From Erysipelotrichaceae bacterium UBA1783 (lineage in GTDB: Bacteria > Bacillota_I > Bacilli_A > Erysipelotrichales > Erysipelotrichaceae), in the NCBI GenBank assembly GCA_002315205.1, contig DCGH01000097.1, forward strand, positions 303 through 9,742: DNA of 9,440 bases, written 5' to 3'. Made by a program: the position numbers and the translations under genes. This document shows, one piece after another, positions 1 through 8,036 of this stretch; the stretch's first letter is position 1, and the number at the start of each line of letters is the position of its first letter. The notes beneath the pieces were generated by a model, which did not search any database, was not told the origin of the DNA, and worked only from the letters and a program-made list of their open reading frames with translations.

Positions 1-1025
1 TTACCAGTACCCTTGAATTCCTCATAAATGACATCATCCATCTTACTGCCTGTTTCAACTAAAGCAGTTGCTAAGATGGTTAAGCTTCCGGCTTCTCTGG
101 TATTTCTGGCTGCCCCAAAGAAACGCTTTGGCATATATAAGCTTGCTGGATCTAAACCACCTGACAAGGTTCTACCACTAGAAACCACAGTTAAATTATA
201 GGCTCTGGCTAAACGAGTAATACTATCCAATAGAATAACAACATCCTTGCCAGCCTCTACTAAACGTTTAGCATGCTCAATGGTCATTTCAGATACTCTC
301 TTATGTCTTTCTGGCTGTTCATCAAAGGTTGAGAAAACAACCTCAACATTTTTACCAACGACAGTTTCCTTGATATCTGTAACCTCTTCAGGTCTTTCAT
401 CAATTAGCAGAATAATCAGATGAATATCAGGATTAGACTTCTGCATTGACAACGCAATATGCTTTAATAGTGTTGTCTTTCCTGCCTTAGGAGGAGAAAC
501 AATCATTCCTCTTTGTCCCTTACCTACTGGAGATAACAGATCAACAATTCTCATAGAAAGCTCATCATCATTTTCCAGACGGATTCTTTTATTTGGGAAG
601 ACTGGTGTCAAATCCTCAAAGCTTTTTCTTCTTTTTGAAATTTCAGGATTTAAGCCATTGACCTGGCCAACATGAATTAAGGCATCAAAGCGTTCATTAT
701 TGATTTTCCCTCTTTTCACACCAGATATAGTATCACCAGTTCTCAAATTGAATCTTCTGATTTGAGAATGAGAAACATATACATCATTTTCACCACTTAA
801 ATAATTTTCACAACGGATAAAGCCAAAGCCATCCTGGGTTACCTCCAGAATACCTTCACAGCCCTTTAAATCATTATTGTTCTTTTCCTGTGCCTTTTCT
901 TCCTCATCTAAAGCTAATAAATCAGCAATCTCTTCCTTCTTTAGACCAGTAATCTTTAAATCCTTTTCCTTGGCAAGCTCCTTTAGCTCATTCAAATTCT
1001 TTGCCATATATTCTTCTTTTTTCAT
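1..1025 (-). CDS. rho: Transcription termination factor Rho (partial; C-terminus beyond window)
   Basis: Rho is the hexameric RNA-dependent ATPase/translocase that ends transcription of untranslated RNA. My translation gives 341 residues before the window edge. Residues 12-40 resemble the SAP-like Rho_N helical domain. Residues 56-120 form the cold-shock-like RNA-binding domain (GFGFIR at 66-71). The ATPase core has Walker A PPKAGKTT at 178-185, Walker B VVILLDS at 262-268, followed directly by ITRLARAYN, and [21 protein letters not shown] spanning 288-308. The visible part stops at EEFKGTG, so roughly 75-85 residues of a typical 420-430-residue Rho are missing. Met1 is preferred over Met7 because a GAGGT ribosome site lies 7 bases upstream of it. 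No large insertion domain separates the RNA-binding region from the core. The gene lies 53 bases downstream of the Hsp70 gene, beyond a hairpin, so it is probably a separate or only partly read-through transcription unit. Identity is near certain. Confidence 0.97.
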   Translation of the reverse strand, partial: MKKEEYMAKNLNELKELAKEKDLKITGLKKEEIADLLALDEEEKAQEKNNNDLKGCEGILEVTQDGFGFIRCENYLSGENDVYVSHSQIRRFNLRTGDTISGVKRGKINNERFDALIHVGQVNGLNPEISKRRKSFEDLTPVFPNKRIRLENDDELSMRIVDLLSPVGKGQRGMIVSPPKAGKTTLLKHIALSMQKSNPDIHLIILLIDERPEEVTDIKETVVGKNVEVVFSTFDEQPERHKRVSEMTIEHAKRLVEAGKDVVILLDSITRLARAYNLTVVSSGRTLSGGLDPASLYMPKRFFGAARNTREAGSLTILATALVETGSKMDDVIYEEFKGTG

Positions 1026-1032
1026 AAAACAA

Positions 1033-1037
1033 ACCTC
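1033..1037 (-). promoter_or_regulatory. Ribosome binding site for rho
   Basis: GAGGT on the minus strand ends 7 bases before the ATG at 1025-1023. It supports Met1 rather than the in-frame Met7 as the Rho start. Confidence 0.7.
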
Positions 1038-1043
1038 GTAAGT

Positions 1044-1049
1044 ATTATA
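1044..1049 (-). promoter_or_regulatory. Possible -10 box between the Hsp70 terminator and rho
   Basis: A perfect TATAAT lies downstream of the hairpin at 1073-1096 and upstream of rho. No good -35 is found 17 bases further up (TTTCTT). The predicted start point near 1037 would leave only about 12 bases of leader and would fall at the edge of the ribosome site. This is therefore either a minimal-leader promoter or a chance match; rho could also depend on read-through from the Hsp70 operon. Confidence 0.25.
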
Positions 1050-1065
1050 ACATTTTTCATCTCAT

Positions 1066-1096
1066 AAAGAAAAAGGGATTATGACAATAGTCCCTT
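1066..1096 (-). terminator. Intrinsic terminator overlapping the 3' end of the Hsp70 gene
   Basis: In minus-strand RNA, AAGGGA pairs perfectly with TCCCTT. A C/A mismatch and an inner TAT/ATA extension follow, closing a TGTC loop. The 3' arm runs into a T-rich tail (five T, one C, three T). The 5' arm lies in the last codons of the Hsp70 gene and the TAA stop lies inside the hairpin. The stem is short and the tail interrupted, so termination may be partial. Confidence 0.65.
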
Positions 1097-2785
1097 AAAA
1101 TCCTGACGTTCTATTTCATCGAACATTTCTAGCATTCTCTTTCTTGTTCTTTCAATTTCAAGACGAGAACCAGTATTTAAAATATACTCAAAATTATCTA
1201 AAGCCTTTTCGATAACATCCTTATCCTTACCAATGGTTTCCTCATATAAACGATTACCACGTAATAAAGCTAAGTAGTTTTCCTCATCCTCTCTTGGATT
1301 CTGCTTTAAATACTGCAGAATTTCAAATCTCTTTTTAGCTTCCTCTTCAGAAATCTTATTACCTTCATTTTGAATGATGACCTTTTTACTCTGCTCTGTT
1401 GAAACAACAGTAACCTCAACCTCAAGTAAAGAGTTAACATCATAGGTATAGGTGATATCAATCGCTTCCTTACCTTTTGGCCCAACAGGAACCTCTACTA
1501 CAATCTCTCCTAATAGAAAATTGTTACTGGCCATTCTGCTTTCTCCCTGTAATACCTTCACATTGACATGGTCCTGGTTATCATGAGCAGTATAAACACG
1601 CTGTTTTTTGCTGACAGGAATAACCGTATTACGTTCAATAATTGGTAAGAAGTGACCTGGTTCATCAAAGGCACCATTATCCTTTACGACCTCAGTACCT
1701 AAGGTAAATGGACAAACATCTGTTAAAATAATCTCCTCAATGTTTTTATCTCTCTGCTTCATTGCTGCCTGTAATGCAGCTCCAACAGCGACAGAGGTAT
1801 CTGGATTCACATAGAAATCCGGATAGATATTCATTAGCTGCTCAACAAAATCTCTAACAATAGATAATCTTGTTGCCCCACCTACTAAAATCACGCGGTC
1901 CAAATCATCTAATCCAATTTTTGCATCTCTTAAGCTTTTTTCAATCGGCTTTCTAAGCTTCTCTAATAATGGCTTACACGCCTTTTCATACTCTTCAAGT
2001 GTAATGTCCTCACTATAGGTTACATCATCAATTTTTACTGAAATATTCACTGTAAATTTTGTTGAAATCTCGCATTTGGCCTTCTCAGAAGCCTTATAAA
2101 GAGCATTTAGCGTAAATTGGTCTACTTCTTCAGCTGTAATACCAATCCTATCTAAAAACAGCTCTAAAAGGGTCATCGTGAAGTCTTCGCCACCAAGATA
2201 GTTATCACCAGCTATGGCATGAACCTCCATAATGCTCTTGTAATATTCTAAGATGGAAACATCAAAGGTTCCTCCACCTAAATCAAACACCATACAGCGT
2301 TCCATTTTATTATTGTCACCTACACCATAGGCAATAGCAGAAGCAGTTGGCTCAGAAATAATTCTTGAAACCTTTAAGCCTGCCAATTCTCCCGCCTTTT
2401 TAGTGGCTTTACGCTGGTTATCATTAAAATAGGCTGGAACTGAAATAATGGCCTCATCAACTGTTTCCTGAAGGAAAACCTCAGCATCCTCCTTTAGAGA
2501 TCTAAGAACAAAGCTGCTTAGCTCTTCAGATAAAAAGCTCAATCCATTTAGAACATACTTTTTATCTGTTCCCATGGTACGCTTAAAAACCTTAGCTGTA
2601 GAGCCAGAATGTAAGTATCCATATTCCCTTGCTGTTTCACCAACAAGGATATCTCCTTTATCATCTACTGAAATAATGGATGGGGTTAATAGCTTCCCTA
2701 ATCTGTTTGGGATGACCTCACTTTTTCCATTCTTGTAGTAGGCAACAAGGCTATTGGTTGTTCCTAAATCAATTCCAACAATCAT
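1079..2785 (-). CDS. hscC: HscC-type Hsp70 molecular chaperone
   Basis: This 568-residue Hsp70 is shorter than a typical DnaK (about 610) and close to the size known for Escherichia coli HscC. Visible ATPase signatures are the phosphate-1 loop IDLGTTNS at 5-12, [13 protein letters not shown] at 167-179 and the adenosine-site [10 protein letters not shown] at 301-310. The substrate-binding part begins near 355 with CPFTLGTEV (358-366). The early segment [15 protein letters not shown] (27-41), KRTMGT (68-73) and [13 protein letters not shown] (94-106) resemble HscC more than DnaK. The C-terminal lid is short and no DnaK-like acidic tail is seen. The ATG lies 3 bases after the stop of the upstream J-like/TPR gene. 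An AAGG ribosome site 6 bases before it overlaps the end of that gene, so translation is probably coupled. I infer an ATP-driven chaperone serving the neighbouring protein; substrates cannot be read from sequence. The subfamily assignment is less certain than the Hsp70 call. Confidence 0.93.
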   Translation of the reverse strand: MIVGIDLGTTNSLVAYYKNGKSEVIPNRLGKLLTPSIISVDDKGDILVGETAREYGYLHSGSTAKVFKRTMGTDKKYVLNGLSFLSEELSSFVLRSLKEDAEVFLQETVDEAIISVPAYFNDNQRKATKKAGELAGLKVSRIISEPTASAIAYGVGDNNKMERCMVFDLGGGTFDVSILEYYKSIMEVHAIAGDNYLGGEDFTMTLLELFLDRIGITAEEVDQFTLNALYKASEKAKCEISTKFTVNISVKIDDVTYSEDITLEEYEKACKPLLEKLRKPIEKSLRDAKIGLDDLDRVILVGGATRLSIVRDFVEQLMNIYPDFYVNPDTSVAVGAALQAAMKQRDKNIEEIILTDVCPFTLGTEVVKDNGAFDEPGHFLPIIERNTVIPVSKKQRVYTAHDNQDHVNVKVLQGESRMASNNFLLGEIVVEVPVGPKGKEAIDITYTYDVNSLLEVEVTVVSTEQSKKVIIQNEGNKISEEEAKKRFEILQYLKQNPREDEENYLALLRGNRLYEETIGKDKDVIEKALDNFEYILNTGSRLEIERTRKRMLEMFDEIERQDFKGLLS

Positions 2786-2788
2786 AAA

Positions 2789-5700
2789 CTACCTTTTCTT
2801 CTTTAATAACTCCATTAGAATAACATAATCTTCTTCATCACACCACTTATTTATTAAGCTTTCACATCTTTGATATGCCTGTTTGTATAACCCTTGACGA
2901 ACTAGCATATAAATTTCAAAGGTATCTGCATCCTTACATTGACCATAGCTACAGTTGTTGCATAGATATTTTCTAGCTGCATCAAACTGTTCCTTTGCTA
3001 AATCAAACTGTTTTAGAACAACATAAATTCTGCCTAATAGAACTCGATCCATTGCCTTTGCTTCAGAATATTTAGCAGGATCATTGTGATATTCTTCCAA
3101 TGCAAGCTTTGCAAATTCAATTGCCTTCTCTTCATTTTCATCTTCAAGATAAGCCTCAGCAACACGTAAAAGCTCTTCCTTGGCATTTTTGCCCTGTTCT
3201 CTTTTAGCCTGAAGCTTTTCCAAAGCTTGCTGGATTATCTTATCTGTTTTATGCTCAAAGCGATTCATAATCTTTGTAGCGAACTCTTCATCACCATTGT
3301 TCATTACAGCTTTATAGTTAAATAGCTGTAGCTTTGCCTTAGTTGGATGATTGGTTAGTAAATGGAGCTTTACTAATGACATTGCTGCATGAGAACAGCT
3401 GGAAGCATCCTTTAGCTTCAATGCTATGATTCGTTTTGCCTCATCATATCTTCCAAACTGAAGATATACATCAATCATATCATCCTCAGCATAATCTACA
3501 TTCAGGCTTTCCTTCATGTATTGTAATACCTCAATGGCTTCATCAGGTTTATTTGCCATTCTTAATAAGCGAACCTTATGATTATAATAGCTTGTAAGCT
3601 TCATGCTTCTCTTTCTGGCATTTTCAAGTGCAATCTCATTTTCTTTTAGTGCTAAATCAAACTGCTTTCTCTTTTCATAGATGTAGGACATGCGATAGTA
3701 GCTATCTACATCGATATTGCCAATGCGTTCTTCATCCTCTCTTAATAACAGGCAGAAGCGTTCAGACTCGTCAAACTGCTCCATTAAGTAATACAGATAT
3801 GCCAAATAGAATAAGCTACCATTATTTCCCTTTTCAAAAGCTTTTAAGAAATACTCTAGAGATAAATCTGCATTGTGATCTAAATCATCATAATACAATT
3901 TACCAATCTGAAATTCTACCTCAGAGTTGTGCTTTTCTCTTTCAGAAAGCTGCAAATAGATCTTTAACGCTTCCTCTTTTTGGTTATCGCGCATTAATAG
4001 CCATGCCTTATAATCCAATAAACCATAGAGGTCTTTATTGTGTTTTAATCCTTTATCTGCTACAGCAATCATTTCCTTACGGTCCTCTGGCTTATTAGCA
4101 TCCCTTCGATCTCCTAACAATACCAGATAATGGAAATAAACAATATCACTGATTGAGCAGAAAACGCCCTCCTCTATTTTTGTAACAATATTCTTATAGA
4201 TTTCAAAAGCTTTCTCTTCATCCTTATCAAAGAAATCTACAATATTACCTTGGCAGAACTGTACTGACAAATCCTCACCACAGCCATTATCTAATAAAAA
4301 CTGTAACAGCTCTCTTGCAGGATCTACCGCATTGTTTCTGATTAATAGCCTTAGCTTTAGTACATAGCTTTCTAAATCACCACTGTATAAATCAATTGCC
4401 TTATTAACATTATCAAAGGCTTCATTATCCTTATTTGTCATAAATAAGCCATAGGCTAATAATAGGAATCCATGATAAGCATTTGGTTTAACCTTAGTAA
4501 TCTGTCTTGCATAATAAATCGTATCCTCAAACCTTTTATAACGATAGCTCATTTGTGCCATTTGAGTTAAGATATCTGGGTCCTTATCATCGACCTCCAA
4601 GGCTTCCTTATAGGTTGAAAAGCCTTCCTCAACTCTATTTATGGTAAACAGATAATAAGCCTTTCTAGCAATCATCTCAGCAAGCCTTTTAATACGTTTT
4701 GCGGTCTTTTTTGTACCATCAGGCTGCATTACCTTAATAACCTCAATTAGCTTATTCAGCTTATCTAAGCCCTCCTCAGCACGATCTACACAAAAATCAA
4801 TATTACTTAACAAATTGTAATAATCAAAAGGATTTGTTTCTTCAAGAATAAGATTTTTAGAAATCTCATCTGCTTCTTCAAAGCGTTCATTCTGTAATAA
4901 TGCCCATGACAAATCTAATCGAAGGTCATTATTCTCTGGATTTTGCTGATATTGCTGCTGGTATTTTTCAATTAGAGATTCATTCCATTCAGCTCTTCGA
5001 TTATTTAAATCCTCAAGCTGTCTTTGGTCTCCACCAGCAAGCTTCATTAAATCATGAATAATCTCAATGCCTTCCTTATATTTTTCCTGTCCACCTAAAG
5101 CATTCGCTAAGCACCACATAATTCTAGTATCATCAGGATAGATGTCTAAGCACTTCTGGCAAACCTGTTCGCATTTTTCAAATTCGTTATTGTTAAAATA
5201 GACATCGGCTAACATTAAAGCTAATCGGTGCTCATATCCATACTTTTCAACTAAAGCTGCTAACTGCTCACTCTGGTCGTTATCCTGACTAATCTGATGA
5301 ATCATACTCATAGCATCGCCATAAGGGTGATGCTCAGATAAGGATAATAGCTGTTCAATTAACTGTCCACTCTCTTTTCCAACTGCATTTCTTGCCTTGA
5401 TATAAAGATTTAAATACTGCTCACATTGTTGTCCATCCTTTCCAGGATAGAACATCATCATTGGTAAGGTATCCTCAAAATTAATGCCATTTAAAATGAC
5501 ATAATCTACGAAATCACTTGGATAAGCTTCATATAATTCATTTAAGCGTTCTGTAAAGCTAAACTGCTCATTCAGATATAACCAAACCTCATGAGACAGG
5601 AAATATTTTTGCATAAAGAAATGAAGTAGGGCTTCCTCTACCTGAATTCTTGTTCCTAAGGCAACACAGACATTTTCACTTAATAGCTGCTTCCAACAGT

Positions 5701-5947
5701 TTACATCTCTTCTTCTTGAAAAATCATTGTATAATTCCTCAAGCTGGTCCGCCCACTTTTCTACTGGTGTTTTTTCTAATGCACCACCACTTTCAGCATA
5801 AGCCAATGCTTGCTCATAAGCCTCTCTCAACGCCTTAAACTGCTCGGGCTTATCCTCTGGATTTGTATTCACCAACTGCTCTCTATAAGCATTTGTTATT
5901 TTCTTTTTATCAGTTGTAGGTTCAATATTTAATAGTTGCCAAAACAT
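2789..5947 (-). CDS. J-like domain / TPR-repeat protein, probable partner of the adjacent Hsp70
   Basis: This is a 1052-residue, predicted cytoplasmic protein with no signal peptide or membrane helix. Residues 1-48 read as a J-domain: FWQLLNIEP, a basic helix with AYREQL (20-25), the loop, then EQFKALREAYEQAL (35-48). At the loop the Hsp70-activating His-Pro-Asp triad is replaced by Asn29-Pro30-Glu31. From about 225 to the end the protein is mostly repeated helical pairs of TPR type, for example LADVYFNNNEFEKCEQVCQKC (246-266), LSWALLQNERFEEAD (346-360), and near the C-terminus LLGRIYVVLKQFDLAKEQF. This predicts a long superhelical protein-binding scaffold. The C-terminus holds a cysteine cluster (C996, C999, C1004, also C1028 and C1036). 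A good AAAGGAG site sits 8 bases before the ATG. The gene leads a two-gene operon with the Hsp70. By analogy with the djlB/djlC-hscC neighbourhood of E. coli, I infer it presents clients to the chaperone. No established gene name is known to me. Confidence 0.88.
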   Translation of the reverse strand: MFWQLLNIEPTTDKKKITNAYREQLVNTNPEDKPEQFKALREAYEQALAYAESGGALEKTPVEKWADQLEELYNDFSRRRDVNCWKQLLSENVCVALGTRIQVEEALLHFFMQKYFLSHEVWLYLNEQFSFTERLNELYEAYPSDFVDYVILNGINFEDTLPMMMFYPGKDGQQCEQYLNLYIKARNAVGKESGQLIEQLLSLSEHHPYGDAMSMIHQISQDNDQSEQLAALVEKYGYEHRLALMLADVYFNNNEFEKCEQVCQKCLDIYPDDTRIMWCLANALGGQEKYKEGIEIIHDLMKLAGGDQRQLEDLNNRRAEWNESLIEKYQQQYQQNPENNDLRLDLSWALLQNERFEEADEISKNLILEETNPFDYYNLLSNIDFCVDRAEEGLDKLNKLIEVIKVMQPDGTKKTAKRIKRLAEMIARKAYYLFTINRVEEGFSTYKEALEVDDKDPDILTQMAQMSYRYKRFEDTIYYARQITKVKPNAYHGFLLLAYGLFMTNKDNEAFDNVNKAIDLYSGDLESYVLKLRLLIRNNAVDPARELLQFLLDNGCGEDLSVQFCQGNIVDFFDKDEEKAFEIYKNIVTKIEEGVFCSISDIVYFHYLVLLGDRRDANKPEDRKEMIAVADKGLKHNKDLYGLLDYKAWLLMRDNQKEEALKIYLQLSEREKHNSEVEFQIGKLYYDDLDHNADLSLEYFLKAFEKGNNGSLFYLAYLYYLMEQFDESERFCLLLREDEERIGNIDVDSYYRMSYIYEKRKQFDLALKENEIALENARKRSMKLTSYYNHKVRLLRMANKPDEAIEVLQYMKESLNVDYAEDDMIDVYLQFGRYDEAKRIIALKLKDASSCSHAAMSLVKLHLLTNHPTKAKLQLFNYKAVMNNGDEEFATKIMNRFEHKTDKIIQQALEKLQAKREQGKNAKEELLRVAEAYLEDENEEKAIEFAKLALEEYHNDPAKYSEAKAMDRVLLGRIYVVLKQFDLAKEQFDAARKYLCNNCSYGQCKDADTFEIYMLVRQGLYKQAYQRCESLINKWCDEEDYVILMELLKKKR

Positions 5948-5953
5948 AATTAT

Positions 5954-5962
5954 CTCTCCTTT
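5954..5962 (-). promoter_or_regulatory. Ribosome binding site for the J-like/TPR gene
   Basis: AAAGGAGAG on the minus strand, with its AGGAG core 8 bases from the ATG at 5947-5945, fixes this as the start. Confidence 0.75.
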
Positions 5963-5974
5963 ATCCTAAGTTTA

Positions 5975-6003
5975 ATTATACACCCATTTTTCTCTTAGAA
6001 AAA
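5975..6003 (-). promoter_or_regulatory. Candidate promoter of the J-like/TPR-Hsp70 operon
   Basis: A perfect TATAAT -10 lies at 5980-5975. A poor -35 (TTTTTC, 6003-5998) sits 17 bases upstream, right behind the glgA terminator. The predicted start near 5968 leaves a roughly 20-base leader containing the ribosome site. No CIRCE-like inverted repeat (the HrcA heat-shock operator) is visible, so classical HrcA control of this chaperone operon is not supported. Confidence 0.45.
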
Positions 6004-6009
6004 GGAAGT

Positions 6010-6037
6010 AAAAAAAGAGGAAAATTACTTTCCTCTT
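6010..6037 (-). terminator. Strong intrinsic terminator after glgA
   Basis: In minus-strand RNA, AAGAGGAAA pairs perfectly with TTTCCTCTT across a five-base GTAAT loop, and the sequence continues into an uninterrupted T run (7 T counting the two in the stem). It begins 9 bases after the glgA stop codon. There is no T run on the plus-strand side, so it is unidirectional. Confidence 0.92.
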
Positions 6038-6046
6038 AAATGACTT

Positions 6047-7861
6047 TTATTCAACTGAAATCATTCTCTTTACTGTTAAGCCCTTAGAGAAGCTGCCTTT
6101 TAGCTTCAGCTGTCCATTAATGAATAGCTTATCAAAGTTCAATCTTCCTGTAGCAATATAGTAAAGATTATCGAATGTTGAGGCAATCTTTGTATCAGCA
6201 TTCATATAAGAATAAGGCTCAATAATAAATTCATTGTTTGTATAGAACATTCTGAATGTTCCAGCACCAGGTCCTTCAATGGCAATCTGAATACTTAGGA
6301 AGAAGCCTTCCTTAAAGATTTCAGGATTATGCTTTTTATTTTCCTTATAGATGTCTTCGTATACAACCTTTAATACATCATAAGCATCCTGGAAGGAAAT
6401 ACGAGTATCGGCCTTAACACCACAAATATCTGAATACATCTTGATATACTTTCTTGCAGACTTATCCCAAGAGAAATCCTTCTTCATACATCTTCTGCGG
6501 ATTGCTCTGAAGTTTTCCTTATCAGCAAACCATACCTTAATTGCTTCCATAATTGTTAAATACAGATGCTTTGAATCATAACGGTCAAATGAGAAACCAT
6601 CACCGATACCATCGAAATCACTATATGGTCTTACAGAGTCCTTTAATCCACCTGTTTCGTAAACAATTGGGATAGTACCATATCTCATAGCCATCATCTG
6701 TGATAAGCCACATGGTTCAAAGTTAGAAGGCATCAGATAGAAATCACAGCCTGCAAATACTTCAGCAGCAGTTTCCTCAGAATAATTTGATGAGAAGCCA
6801 AACTGCTCCGGCCACTTTTTCTTGCATTCATTAAAGTAATCAATATACCTCTGTTCACCCTGACCAAAGATAATAACCTGACATCCCATATCCATTAATC
6901 CTGGTAATACTTCCTTAATCAGCTCAATACCCTTCTGCTCAACTAATCTTGCCACAGAACATAATACTGGCCAGCTAGGATCAACGTTCATTTCAAATAA
7001 GTGCTGTAAACGTTCCTTACAAACCGCTTTATTTTCAATTACAGTATCAACATCAAATGGGCAGGCAATTCTCTTATCCTTCATTGGATCATAATGATCC
7101 ATATCAATACCATTTAAAATACCATATAGTTTATGATCACATGTATAAGCAATATTTTCTAATCCTCTACCAAACTTTGGTTCATGAATTTCCATTGCAT
7201 AGGTTGGAGAAACTGTAGAAACTGCATCGGCCATTAGCATCGCACCCTTCATCAGGTTAATGTCTCTTCTACCCTGATAGAAATAGCCTAATCCACCCTC
7301 ATACCATCCTGAATGAAGTCCAAATGTTGTTGTTAAATCCTGCTCACCAAATTGACCCTGATAAGCAATATTATGAATCGTAAAAACAGATTTAACATTT
7401 TGGAATTTTTCTCTTGATAATTGAGCATCCTTTAAGTAAATAACTGATAAAGCTGATTCCCAGTCGTTACAATGCATAATATCTGGGAAGAAATCCAGCT
7501 TATCCATAAGTTCAACGACAGCTTTTGAGAACCAGGCAAATCTCAGCTTATCATCATCATATCCATATAGCTTATCACGGTTAAAAAACTCTTCATTATC
7601 GATAAACCAAATAGGAACGCCACTTAATTCACCACGAAATAATCCGTAGTATTTTTCAGTTGATCCAACGCCCATAGTACCAGAGCTCATAAAGGTAAGC
7701 TGATCAGCAAAACGATTCTTTACACACTTATATAAAGGTGTAATAATCTCAACCTGCTGACCTGCCTGCTTTAATGCAGGTGGTAATGAGAAAGCAACGT
7801 CTGCTAAGCCACCAGATTTAGAATATGGTGCACATTCACTTGTAACAAATAATACTTTCAT
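6047..7861 (-). CDS. glgA: Glycogen synthase GlgA (GT5) with C-terminal SCP2-like extension
   Basis: GlgA transfers glucose from ADP-glucose to the growing alpha-1,4-glucan chain in bacterial glycogen synthesis. The GT5 hallmarks are present. K15-SGGLADV-22 is the nucleotide-sugar-binding loop of the N-terminal Rossmann half. HCNDWESA (130-137) and HNIAYQG (163-169) follow. In the C-terminal half are CSVARLVEQKG (301-311), IIFGQGE (330-336), and the EPCGLSQMMAMRYG stretch (372-385) followed by IPIVYETGGLKDSV (397-410). A usual GlgA ends near residue 480; this one has 604. Residues about 490-604 resemble an SCP2 fold: amphipathic helix, GTFRMFY, FIIEPYSY, a D-x-K-I strand, then IATGRLNFDKLFINGQLKLKGSFSKGL. 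The extension is in frame and uninterrupted. Start choice is backed by AAGGAG 8 bases upstream. The gene stands alone between two terminators; no glgC, glgD, glgP or glgB is in view. Confidence 0.96.
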   Translation of the reverse strand: MKVLFVTSECAPYSKSGGLADVAFSLPPALKQAGQQVEIITPLYKCVKNRFADQLTFMSSGTMGVGSTEKYYGLFRGELSGVPIWFIDNEEFFNRDKLYGYDDDKLRFAWFSKAVVELMDKLDFFPDIMHCNDWESALSVIYLKDAQLSREKFQNVKSVFTIHNIAYQGQFGEQDLTTTFGLHSGWYEGGLGYFYQGRRDINLMKGAMLMADAVSTVSPTYAMEIHEPKFGRGLENIAYTCDHKLYGILNGIDMDHYDPMKDKRIACPFDVDTVIENKAVCKERLQHLFEMNVDPSWPVLCSVARLVEQKGIELIKEVLPGLMDMGCQVIIFGQGEQRYIDYFNECKKKWPEQFGFSSNYSEETAAEVFAGCDFYLMPSNFEPCGLSQMMAMRYGTIPIVYETGGLKDSVRPYSDFDGIGDGFSFDRYDSKHLYLTIMEAIKVWFADKENFRAIRRRCMKKDFSWDKSARKYIKMYSDICGVKADTRISFQDAYDVLKVVYEDIYKENKKHNPEIFKEGFFLSIQIAIEGPGAGTFRMFYTNNEFIIEPYSYMNADTKIASTFDNLYYIATGRLNFDKLFINGQLKLKGSFSKGLTVKRMISVE

Positions 7862-7996
7862 ATTATTGACTCCTTTTATTATTAAATAATTATTTATATA
7901 AATTATTATAAGATAAATAGCACTAAATAATCATCATTTTTGCTTATATTTATTATAATTTTTTTATTTAATTTTCTCATTCTACATTAAAGGTAC
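7862..7996 (-). promoter_or_regulatory. AT-rich leader/promoter region of glgA
   Basis: This 135-base gap between the surface-protein terminator and glgA is extremely AT-rich. It holds two perfect TATAAT hexamers on the minus strand, at 7910-7905 and 7957-7952. Neither has a convincing TTGACA-like -35 at 16-18 bases, so the start point cannot be decided. A 14-base perfect palindrome (TAAATAATTATTTA, 7883-7896) lies just below the nearer box. In such AT-rich DNA it may be chance. Confidence 0.4.
7870..7875 (-). promoter_or_regulatory. Ribosome binding site for glgA
   Basis: AAGGAG on the minus strand sits 8 bases before the ATG at 7861-7859, consistent with the MKVLFVTSE start typical of GlgA. 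Confidence 0.8.
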
Positions 7997-8027
7997 AAAA
8001 AAAAGAGGAATTTTTACAATCCCTCTT
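7997..8027 (-). terminator. Strong intrinsic terminator after the Cna_B surface-protein gene
   Basis: In minus-strand RNA, AAGAGGGATT pairs with AATTCCTCTT (10 pairs including one G-U) around a GTAAA loop. An uninterrupted T run follows (8 T counting two in the stem). It starts 9 bases after the TAA stop at 8039-8037. The outer AAGAGG/CCTCTT stem is shared with the glgA terminator. Confidence 0.92.
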
Positions 8028-8036
8028 CTTCATCTT

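Noticed and set aside
1005..1007. Alternative Rho start at Met7
   Set aside because: The GAGGT ribosome site is placed correctly for Met1 at 1025 and too far from Met7.
3628..4098. Plus-strand open frame of 156 codons
   Set aside because: It lies antisense to the J-like/TPR gene, its translation is rich in His, Leu and Cys with no recognisable domain, and no ribosome site is evident. It is a shadow frame.
5650..5838. Plus-strand open frame of 62 codons
   Set aside because: It is antisense to the 5' part of the J-like/TPR gene and has low-complexity His/Phe/Leu content; a shadow frame.
5948..6046. CIRCE-type heat-shock operator before the chaperone operon
   Set aside because: I looked for the GAGTGCTAA/TTAGCACTC inverted repeat and found none; the only strong dyad there is the glgA terminator.
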